From Nesterenkonia xinjiangensis (GTDB lineage Bacteria; Actinomycetota; Actinomycetes; Actinomycetales; Micrococcaceae): a DNA stretch of 64,000 bases. Location: assembly GCF_013410745.1 (NCBI RefSeq), contig NZ_JACCFY010000001.1:868001-932000 (forward strand). Direction: 5' to 3'. This document shows positions 57,077 through 64,000 of the stretch, piece by piece (the first letter of the stretch is position 1; each line of letters begins with the position of its first letter). The position numbers and the translations under genes are program-made. The notes beneath the pieces were generated by a model. That model saw only the letters and a program-made list of their open reading frames with translations, ran no database searches and had not been told where the DNA came from.

Positions 57077-57412
57077 ATGAGCGTCCAGAAGAACGTCCAC
57101 CCCGCAGCGGTGCTGCGTCGCGATGAAGACCGTGGCCGGGCCGAGCTCTGGGACACGATCGACGGTGCCGAGACCTTCATCGGGTTCATCGGCTACACGG
57201 AGGAGAACATCGCGGGCCAGCAGGTCAAGCGACTGCAGCACACAATCATCAGCCCGCAGCACGGCCGGCGCGGCTACGCCCGCTGCCTGGTCACCCTGCT
57301 GCTGGACGAGCTCATCGAGGAGGGCTGGTCGTTCATCTCCGAATGCTCCTACATCGACCAGTACCTGCACCGCTACCCGGAGTATCGGAAGCACCAGGCG
57401 CCGGTCAGCTGA
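57077..57412 (+). CDS. Small GNAT-family N-acetyltransferase (YidJ/Gcn5-related type)
   Basis: A 111-residue protein of the short GNAT type: it has a single core with TFIGFIGYTEENIAG, the pyrophosphate loop ISPQHGRRGYARCLVTLLLD and a C-terminal CSYIDQYLHRYPEYRKH. Residues before the Gln of the loop fit acetyl-CoA binding. The substrate is unknown. The C-terminal motif (Cys, then Tyr/His-rich end) is shared with small yeast-type acetyltransferases that act on proteins or small amines. Confidence 0.8.
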   Translation: MSVQKNVHPAAVLRRDEDRGRAELWDTIDGAETFIGFIGYTEENIAGQQVKRLQHTIISPQHGRRGYARCLVTLLLDELIEEGWSFISECSYIDQYLHRYPEYRKHQAPVS

Positions 57413-57439
57413 ACGCCCCAGGCCCTTGCCTCCGGCCGC

Positions 57440-57445
57440 TATGCT
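57440..57445 (+). promoter_or_regulatory. -10 box of thyA (leaderless)
   Basis: TATGCT ends six bases before the thyA GTG. Confidence 0.5.
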
Positions 57446-57451
57446 GGGGGC

Positions 57452-58261
57452 GTGAGCGACGCGATCCCCACCCCCTACGAGGACCTGCTGGCCGACGTGC
57501 TGGAACACGGCACGCCCAAGTCCGACCGCACCGGCACCGGCACGCGCAGCGTCTTCGGCCGGCAGATCCGCTTCGACCTGCGGGACTCCTTCCCGCTGAT
57601 CACCACCAAGCGGGTCCACTTCAAGTCCGTGGCTCTGGAGCTGCTCTGGTTCCTGCGCGGAGACTCCAACGTGCACTGGCTGCAGGAGCGGGGTGTGCGG
57701 ATCTGGAACGAGTGGGCCGACGAGGACGGTGAGCTGGGCCCGGTCTACGGCGTCCAGTGGCGCAGCTGGCCCACCCCCGACGGCGGCTCGATCGACCAGA
57801 TCGCCCAGCTGGTGGAGTCCTTGCGCAGCGACCCCGACTCGCGGCGTCATCTGGTCACCGCGTGGAACCCGGCCGAGGTGGACCGCATGGCGCTGCCGCC
57901 CTGCCACGTGATGTTCCAGTTTCATGTGGCCGAGGGGCGGCTCTCCTGCCAGCTCTACCAGCGCAGTGCGGACATGTTCCTCGGTGTGCCGTTCAACATC
58001 GCCTCCTACTCGCTGCTGACGCTGATGCTCGCCCAGCAGGCCGGCCTGGAGCCCGGCGAGTTCATCTGGACCGGCGGTGACTGTCACATCTATGACAACC
58101 ACCTCGACCAGGTCACCGAGCAGCTCTCCCGGCAGCCCCACCCGTCCCCGCGACTGCGCATCACCCGGAAGCCGGAGACGATCTTCGACTACGAGTACGC
58201 GGACTTCGAGGTGCTCGACTACCAGCACCACCCCGCCATCAAGGCCCCGGTGGCGGTATGA
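57452..58261 (+). CDS. thyA: Thymidylate synthase
   Basis: A 269-residue ThyA from a GTG start ([20 protein letters not shown]). Nucleophile Cys151 is in [11 protein letters not shown]; folate and dUMP contacts are in [32 protein letters not shown] and [10 protein letters not shown]. It makes dTMP from dUMP with methylene-tetrahydrofolate. It is coupled to folA, which regenerates tetrahydrofolate, through a four-base overlap. Confidence 0.97.
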   Translation: MSDAIPTPYEDLLADVLEHGTPKSDRTGTGTRSVFGRQIRFDLRDSFPLITTKRVHFKSVALELLWFLRGDSNVHWLQERGVRIWNEWADEDGELGPVYGVQWRSWPTPDGGSIDQIAQLVESLRSDPDSRRHLVTAWNPAEVDRMALPPCHVMFQFHVAEGRLSCQLYQRSADMFLGVPFNIASYSLLTLMLAQQAGLEPGEFIWTGGDCHIYDNHLDQVTEQLSRQPHPSPRLRITRKPETIFDYEYADFEVLDYQHHPAIKAPVAV

Positions 58262-58866
58262 ACGCACCGCACGAAGCGCTGGGCGAGCAGGAGCGCACCG
58301 GCCCCTGGGTGGGGATGATCTGGGCGCAGACCCGCGACGGCGTCATCGGCCGCGACGGCGAGATGCCGTGGCACCTGCCAGAGGACTTCGCCCACTTCCG
58401 TGCCCAGACCCGTGGCCGCCCGGTGGTCATGGGGCGTCGCACGTGGGAGTCCCTGCCGGAGAAGGCCCGCCCGCTGCCCGGCCGACGCAACATCGTCATC
58501 ACCGGGAATTCCGCCCGCGCCGCCGAGATCGCCGCGGCAGGGGCGGAGACCACGACGTCGCTGGATGAGGCGCTGGCGCTGGCCGCCGGTCCCGACGCCG
58601 AGGGCCGGGTCCCAGAGAAGGTGTGGGTGCTCGGCGGCGGCCGCATCTACACGGAGACCGTGGACCGGGAACTGGCCGACACGGCGGTGATCACCGTGAT
58701 CGACCTGGACGCCGACGGCGACACCTGGGCACCGCAGCTGCCGCCGTCGCGCTGGGAGCTCTGCGCCGCGGACCCGGCCGAGGGCTGGCACACCGCCGCC
58801 AACGGCCTGCGCTACCGTTTCGAGACCCTGTGCCGACGCGACGGCGAGATCTCCGCCGAGGACTGA
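58258..58866 (+). CDS. folA: Dihydrofolate reductase
   Basis: A 202-residue DHFR; its ATG overlaps the thyA stop (ATGA). Active-site parts are [28 protein letters not shown]-type N terminus (Asp/Glu-acid in PEDFAHF), [12 protein letters not shown] and VLGGGRIY. It restores the tetrahydrofolate oxidised by ThyA, so the pairing makes sense. It is longer than many DHFRs (about 160-170) because of an N-terminal extension and acidic loops. Confidence 0.95.
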   Translation: MNAPHEALGEQERTGPWVGMIWAQTRDGVIGRDGEMPWHLPEDFAHFRAQTRGRPVVMGRRTWESLPEKARPLPGRRNIVITGNSARAAEIAAAGAETTTSLDEALALAAGPDAEGRVPEKVWVLGGGRIYTETVDRELADTAVITVIDLDADGDTWAPQLPPSRWELCAADPAEGWHTAANGLRYRFETLCRRDGEISAED

Positions 58867-58914
58867 GCCCCGACGCTGCGGGCGGGGGATCGTGACACCG
58901 GCCGCGCAGAGCCT

Positions 58915-58920
58915 TAACGT
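58915..58920 (+). promoter_or_regulatory. -10 box of the 58927 gene (leaderless)
   Basis: TAACGT ends six bases before the ATG. Confidence 0.45.
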
Positions 58921-58926
58921 CGTGTC

Positions 58927-59253
58927 ATGAGCACGATGCACGGCATCGGCGGGGCGGACGACTGGAGCGCCGACTCCCGCGAGATCCGCGCCGAGGCCAG
59001 CCGAGCCGAAGAGACAGGCGCTCCCCACCGCAAGGGGTGGAAGTTGGCCCTGGGCGTGCTCCTGCTGCTGGTCGCCCTGGGGTCGCTGGTGGGCGCCGTG
59101 GCGCAGTACATCGGGGAGTCCTCCTCCGGGTTCGGCGCCGGGGAGCCGCTGGGCCTCTACCTGATCGGCATGCTGCTCGGGGGATTCCTGTTCGTGGTGG
59201 TGCCTGCCGTCGTCGCCGCCTGGCTCCTCTGGGGCTGGCGTCGCGGGATCTGA
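58927..59253 (+). CDS. Small two-span membrane protein
   Basis: A 108-residue protein. An acidic N-terminal cytoplasmic part (about 1-38) is followed by two membrane helices ([20 protein letters not shown] and [20 protein letters not shown]). No family is recognised. It lies between folA and asd with its own -10 box. Confidence 0.65.
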   Translation: MSTMHGIGGADDWSADSREIRAEASRAEETGAPHRKGWKLALGVLLLLVALGSLVGAVAQYIGESSSGFGAGEPLGLYLIGMLLGGFLFVVVPAVVAAWLLWGWRRGI

Positions 59254-59326
59254 TCTCTTCGCCTCGTGCGGCACCCCTGACGCGCTCTGGTGACCCGGCC
59301 CATACCCCTGCGATGCCCAGGTTCGC

Positions 59327-59332
59327 TACCCT
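59327..59332 (+). promoter_or_regulatory. -10 box of asd (leaderless)
   Basis: TACCCT ends seven bases before the asd ATG. Confidence 0.45.
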
Positions 59333-59339
59333 GGTAGGC

Positions 59340-60545
59340 ATGGCTTCTACGACATCCCCTGCTGTCTCTGCCCTCTCCGCCCTCACCGGCGACACCCCGT
59401 CCGTCGGGATCGTCGGCTGGCGAGGCATGGTCGGCTCCGTGCTGATCCAGCGCATGCTCGACGAAGGGGACTTCCAGCACATCGCCCCGGTCTTCTTCTC
59501 GACCTCGAACCCCGGCGGGCCCGCCCCGGACCTCGACGGCGCCCAGCCTGGGGAGGACACTCTGCAGGACGCCTATGACATCGACACGCTGGCCAAGCTA
59601 CCGATCATCGTCACCGCCCAGGGCGGGGACTACACCCAGGCCGTCCACCCGAAGCTGCGCGCGGCCGGCTGGGACGGCATCTGGATCGACGCCGCCTCCA
59701 CCCTGCGGATGGCGGAGGACTCCATCATCACTCTGGACCCGATCAACCGGGACGTCATCGACGCCGGTCTGGCCGCCGGCGTCAAGGAGTTCGTCGGCGG
59801 CAACTGCACGGTCTCCTGCATGCTGATGGGCCTGGGCGGACTGTTCACCGCAGGCCTGGTCGAATGGGGCACCGCGATGACCTACCAGGCGGCCTCCGGC
59901 GGCGGTGCCAAGCACATGCGGGAGCTGCTGCACCAGTTCGGCGACCTTCACAGCGCCGTCGGCGACGAGCTCGCCGACCCGGCCTCCGCGATCCTGGAGA
60001 TCGACCGCAAGGTGCTCGAGGCTCAGCGCAGCGGCCTGGACGCCTCGCAGTTCGGAGTGCCGCTGGCCGGCTCGCTCATCCCCTGGATCGACGCCGACCT
60101 CGGCGACGGCGTGGCCAAGGAGGAGTGGAAGGCCGGGGTGGAGACCAACAAGATCCTCGGCCGCGGCGACTCGCTGGCCCCCGGCGTGGAGCGCCGCGGG
60201 GAGAAGATCCCCTTCGACTCGCTGTGTGTGCGTGTGGGCGCCCTGCGCTCCCACTCCCAGGCGCTCACGCTGAAGCTGCGCGAGGACGTCCCGGTCTCCG
60301 AGATCGAGTCGATCATCGCGAAGGGCTCGAGCTGGGCGAAGGTGGTCCCCAACGAGAAGGAGGCCACCATGGAGCAGCTGACCCCGGTGGCCGCCACTGG
60401 CGAACTGACCATCCCGGTGGGCCGCATCCGCAAGCTTGAGATGGGCCCCGAGTACATCTCGGCCTTCACCGTGGGCGACCAGCTCCTCTGGGGCGCGGCC
60501 GAGCCGCTGCGCCGCATGCTGCTGATCGCCATCGGCAAGCTGTGA
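59340..60545 (+). CDS. asd: Aspartate-semialdehyde dehydrogenase, E. coli type
   Basis: A 401-residue enzyme of the lysine/threonine/methionine pathway. It starts [19 protein letters not shown], the catalytic Cys156 is in [12 protein letters not shown], and [44 protein letters not shown] and the end [19 protein letters not shown] follow E. coli Asd closely. Many actinobacteria have the shorter, less similar form (about 340-350 residues), so this one may have been acquired; that is an inference. The ATG is seven bases after TACCCT. The frame is open upstream but unrelated. Confidence 0.95.
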   Translation: MASTTSPAVSALSALTGDTPSVGIVGWRGMVGSVLIQRMLDEGDFQHIAPVFFSTSNPGGPAPDLDGAQPGEDTLQDAYDIDTLAKLPIIVTAQGGDYTQAVHPKLRAAGWDGIWIDAASTLRMAEDSIITLDPINRDVIDAGLAAGVKEFVGGNCTVSCMLMGLGGLFTAGLVEWGTAMTYQAASGGGAKHMRELLHQFGDLHSAVGDELADPASAILEIDRKVLEAQRSGLDASQFGVPLAGSLIPWIDADLGDGVAKEEWKAGVETNKILGRGDSLAPGVERRGEKIPFDSLCVRVGALRSHSQALTLKLREDVPVSEIESIIAKGSSWAKVVPNEKEATMEQLTPVAATGELTIPVGRIRKLEMGPEYISAFTVGDQLLWGAAEPLRRMLLIAIGKL

Positions 60546-60579
60546 GCTGACCGGCCGGGCAGGTCGTTGAACGAGAGGC

Positions 60580-61694
60580 TCAGAGCTCGCAGCCGATGAG
60601 CACTGGCTCCGGGTGCAGCTCGATGCCGAAACGCTCGACCACACGGTCACGCACCGCGGCCGCCACGGTCAGCAGGTCACCCGCTGAGGCCTCTCCCCTA
60701 TTCGTGACCGCCAGAGTATGCTTCGTGGAAAGCGAGGCGCGCCCGCCCACCAGATCCGCACCGAAGCCCTTCCCACAGCCGGCGCGATCGATCAGCCAGG
60801 CTGCGGAGAGCTTCACCCGGGGCGTGCCGTCGACGTCGGGCAGTGCCGGGAATCGCGGGGCTCCCTCGGGCAGGGTGGAGACCACGTCCTCGCCGACGAG
60901 CGGGTTGGTGAAGAAGGACCCGGTGGACCAGGTGTCGTGGTCCTCTGCCTCGAGCACCATGCCCTTGCCGGCACGCAGTGCCAGCACCTTGGCGCGCACG
61001 TCGGTCAGCGGGGCCCGGCGCTGGTCCTCGGCGGCGTTCACCTCGAGCCCCAGGGAGCGTGCCAGCTCCGCGTAGCGAACCGGCGAAGACGGCGTGTCCT
61101 CGCCCCGATGCTCCAGCCGGAACCGCACGGAGAGCACCACATACCGCGGGGAGCCGTGCAGCGTGGTGCGCTTGAGCACCGAATCCCGGTACCCGAAGCC
61201 CAGCTCCTCGTTGCTCAGGGTGATCACCTCACCGTGGAGTCGATCCCAGGCGCGCACGTCCACCAGTGTCTGGGACACCTCCGCGCCGTAGGCACCCACG
61301 TTCTGGACCGGGGTCGCCCCGGCGGCTCCGGGGATCCCCGAGAGCGCCTCCAGCCCCGCATAGCGGCGCTGCACGGTCCAGGCGACGACGTCGTCCCACT
61401 CATGCCCGGCGGCCACAGTGACGATCACATCGCCGCCGTGCGTCTCGTCCGGTTCGGCGCTGATCCCGTCGAAGGCCAGCTGCAGCACGGCGCCGGGGAA
61501 GCCCGCGTCGGCGACCAGCAGGTTCGAGCCGCCCCCCAGCACCAGGAGGGTGTCCCTGCCGGCCAGGCGATTCTCCTCCGAGGGAAGCGGGTGGCGGGAC
61601 AGCGTCTGCAGCGCCTCGAACTCGGTGTGGGCGACGATCCATTCGCCGGCGGTGCCGCCCACCCGGGCGGTGGTGTGCTCGCTGAACCGCCGCA

Positions 61695-61695
<1 letters not shown>
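60580..61695 (-). CDS. murB: UDP-N-acetylenolpyruvoylglucosamine reductase
   Basis: A 371-residue FAD enzyme of peptidoglycan precursor synthesis. FAD-binding parts are LVLGGGSNLLVAD and GIPGAAGATPVQNVGAYG; GYRDSVLK is the substrate loop of the type I (E. coli-like) form; the catalytic serine is in TGSFFTNPLV and the end has IELHPEPVLIG. The ATG shares one base with the ABC ATPase stop (TGATG), so murB is translated together with an amino-acid transporter, an unusual arrangement. Confidence 0.95.
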
Positions 61696-62495
<800 letters not shown>

Positions 62496-62510
62496 GAGGA
62501 TCGGGCCTCC

Positions 62511-63299
62511 CTACTTCTTCTTGGGCGACCGCTGCTCCATGCGGCGAGCCAGGATGGACAGCGGCACGGTGATCAGCAGGTAGCAGACGCCGGCGGCCAC
62601 CAGGGGGGTCAGACCCGCCTGGTAGATGTTGATGCCGTCGCGGCCGAACTTCGTCAGCTCAGCCGCACCAGCGGTCAGTCCGACCACGAAGATCAGCGAG
62701 GAGTCCTTGGTCAGCAGGATGGCCTCGTTGGTCAGCGGGGGCAGCACGATGCGGAACGCCTGCGGGATCTGGATGGAGACCATCGCCCGCCATGCCGGCA
62801 TCCCCAGCGCCCGCGCGGCCTCGACCTGGCCCTTCGGCACGGCCTGCAGGCCGGCGCGCAGAGTCTCGGCGATGTATGCGCTGGCCACCAGCCCCAACGC
62901 CGAACCGGCGATCTGCAGGGAGTTCAGGTTCCAGCCGAAGGCGATCGAGACGCCGAACCCCAGGGCGAGGAACACCAGGATGGCGGGAATGCCACGGAAG
63001 AACTCGATGTAGGCCGTCGCCAGCCAGCGGTAGACCGGGAAGCTGGAGAGCTTCATCAGCGCCAGCAGGGTTCCACCGAGCAGGCCGAGCACGAAGCCGA
63101 CCGCCGTGTACTGCAGGGTGTTGATCAGCCCGACGGTGATGATCTCGGGGAACATCGGGCGGACGCGCTCGATGTCGAAGAAGCTCCGATGGATCGCCGT
63201 CCAGTCGATGATGATGATCAGCACGATCACCAGGGCGATGAACAGCCCGGCCTGGATCCCCAGGCTCAGCCGCGCTCGTTGACGGGTCGTCAGTGCCAT
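62511..63299 (-). CDS. Polar amino-acid ABC transporter permease
   Basis: A 262-residue HisM/GlnP-type membrane protein with about five to six segments. The EAA loop reads AARALGMPAWRAMVSIQIPQ, and the family N-terminal motif TVGLINTLQYTAVGFVLGLL is present; a C-terminal basic end (RRMEQRSPKKK) faces the cytoplasm. It starts five bases after the stop of the binding-protein gene and ends 15 bases before the ATPase gene. Confidence 0.93.
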   Translation of the reverse strand: MALTTRQRARLSLGIQAGLFIALVIVLIIIIDWTAIHRSFFDIERVRPMFPEIITVGLINTLQYTAVGFVLGLLGGTLLALMKLSSFPVYRWLATAYIEFFRGIPAILVFLALGFGVSIAFGWNLNSLQIAGSALGLVASAYIAETLRAGLQAVPKGQVEAARALGMPAWRAMVSIQIPQAFRIVLPPLTNEAILLTKDSSLIFVVGLTAGAAELTKFGRDGINIYQAGLTPLVAAGVCYLLITVPLSILARRMEQRSPKKK

Positions 63300-63304
63300 G
63301 AGGG

Positions 63305-64000
63305 TCAGTCGTCGTCCTCGTCGGCGTCCGCGTCGTCTTCAGCCGCGTCGTCCTCAGCCTCGTCGGCGTCAGCGTCGTCCTCGTCGCCGTCGCCCTCTTC
63401 GCTGTCGCCCTCTTCGGGGGTCTCGCCGCCGCCGAACCAGAGGTCCTCGATCTCGGCCATGTAGCCGCCGGACTCCATCTCGGCCAGGATCTCGTCGACG
63501 ACGTCGATCAGCTCCTGGTTCTCCAGCTGCGCCGCGATGCCGAGCTGCTCGCCGGTGTCGATCTCCTCGACGAACTCGGAGCTGTCATCCTCGCCGGCCT
63601 GGTAGCCGAGGATGGAGATGTTGCCGATCGCGGCCTCGACCTGCCCGGACTCGAGGCCCTGGATGAGCAGCCCGGAGTCCGGGTAGGAACGGATCTGGTA
63701 GCCCTGCTCCTCGGCATAGTCCTCACCGGTGGTGTCAGCCTGGACTCCCACGTTGATCGAGTCGTCGATGTCCTCCAGCGAGCCGATGCCGGCGTCACCG
63801 GCGGCGAGCAGGCCGAGGTTGTCATCCAGGTAGGGATCGGAGAAGAGCATGTTCCCGGCGCGTTCCTCGGTGATGGTCATCCCGGAGATCGCCAGGTCGC
63901 AGGTCTCGGCGTTCAGCGCCACCCCGGACTGGATGCCCTCGAAGCTGGTCTGCACCACCTCGAGCTCGACATCGAGCACACTGGCGAGGCCCTCAGCGAT
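63305..64000 (-). CDS. Amino-acid ABC transporter substrate-binding protein, partial (N terminus missing)
   Basis: At least 232 residues; the gene enters from the right edge. It has the SBP_bac_3 features SGVALNAETCDLAISGMTITEERA, FSDPYLDDN, VGVQADTTGEDYAEE, LESGQVEAAIGNISILGYQA and EILAEMESGGYM. The last ~45 residues are a tail of nearly only Asp, Glu and Ala, which is odd for a binding protein and fits a halotolerant or charged cell surface. Signal peptide or lipobox would be outside the window. Confidence 0.9.
   Translation of the reverse strand: MAEGLASVLDVELEVVQTSFEGIQSGVALNAETCDLAISGMTITEERAGNMLFSDPYLDDNLGLLAAGDAGIGSLEDIDDSINVGVQADTTGEDYAEEQGYQIRSYPDSGLLIQGLESGQVEAAIGNISILGYQAGEDDSSEFVEEIDTGEQLGIAAQLENQELIDVVDEILAEMESGGYMAEIEDLWFGGGETPEEGDSEEGDGDEDDADADEAEDDAAEDDADADEDDD

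Overview
This 64-kb window comes from a high-GC Gram-positive bacterium. Ribosomal-gene order, mycothiol synthase (mshD), a GlnR-type regulator, leaderless promoters, and the lack of an S14 gene between rplE and rpsH (as described for Micrococcus luteus) point to Actinobacteria, family Micrococcaceae. Secreted and regulatory proteins carry long Asp/Glu-rich tails, which suggests a salt-tolerant genus such as Nesterenkonia; the genus is an inference, not shown by the sequence.

Layout. 1-14.6 kb (minus strand): the str, S10 and spc ribosomal clusters, read from rpsL-rpsG-fusA-tuf at the right through rpsJ...rpsQ to rplN...rplO, which is cut by the window edge. 14.8-25.1 kb (minus): rpoB-rpoC followed by two cell-envelope genes, a DUF4349 lipoprotein and an OmpA-like lipoprotein whose reading frame is broken in a run of five G. 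25.4-34.8 kb: an accessory stretch between rpoB and rplL with a TetR regulator divergent from a GH3 glycosidase, a PspC-type histidine kinase and NarL-type response regulator divergent from a PspC membrane protein, an acidic lipoprotein, and a secreted Endo H-like GH18 endoglycosidase. 34.9-36.3 kb (minus): rplJ-rplL with an attenuator leader. 36.5-44.8 kb: a second accessory stretch with a secreted S33 peptidase, two divergent regulators, an amidase, two membrane proteins (one of DUF5058 type) and an M20 amidohydrolase. 44.8-47.7 kb (minus): tRNA-Trp, secE, nusG, rplK, rplA. 47.9-60.5 kb: mostly plus-strand housekeeping genes (aminotransferase, phosphofructokinase, glnR, mshD, mutT1, thyA, folA, asd), with ygfZ, a nitrobindin-like gene and a permease on the minus strand. 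60.6-64 kb (minus): a polar amino-acid ABC transporter (binding protein cut by the window edge) followed by murB.

How the genes work together. Most of the window is translation and transcription machinery in a conserved order, separated by strong hairpins and with leaders that look attenuated (before rplJ, between rpsG and fusA, before rplN). The accessory stretches are exported enzymes plus local regulators, consistent with glycan and peptide/amide scavenging. The best candidate for an undescribed system is the amidase / DUF5058 / second membrane protein / M20 amidohydrolase group beside a double-Lrp regulator. Other points of note are a C11 tract between ribosome-binding site and start of the GH3 gene, the frameshifted OmpA lipoprotein, the PspC-kinase module with 11-bp-spaced direct repeats, and at least eight genes with a TANNNT box 6-7 bases before the start codon, which implies leaderless mRNAs.
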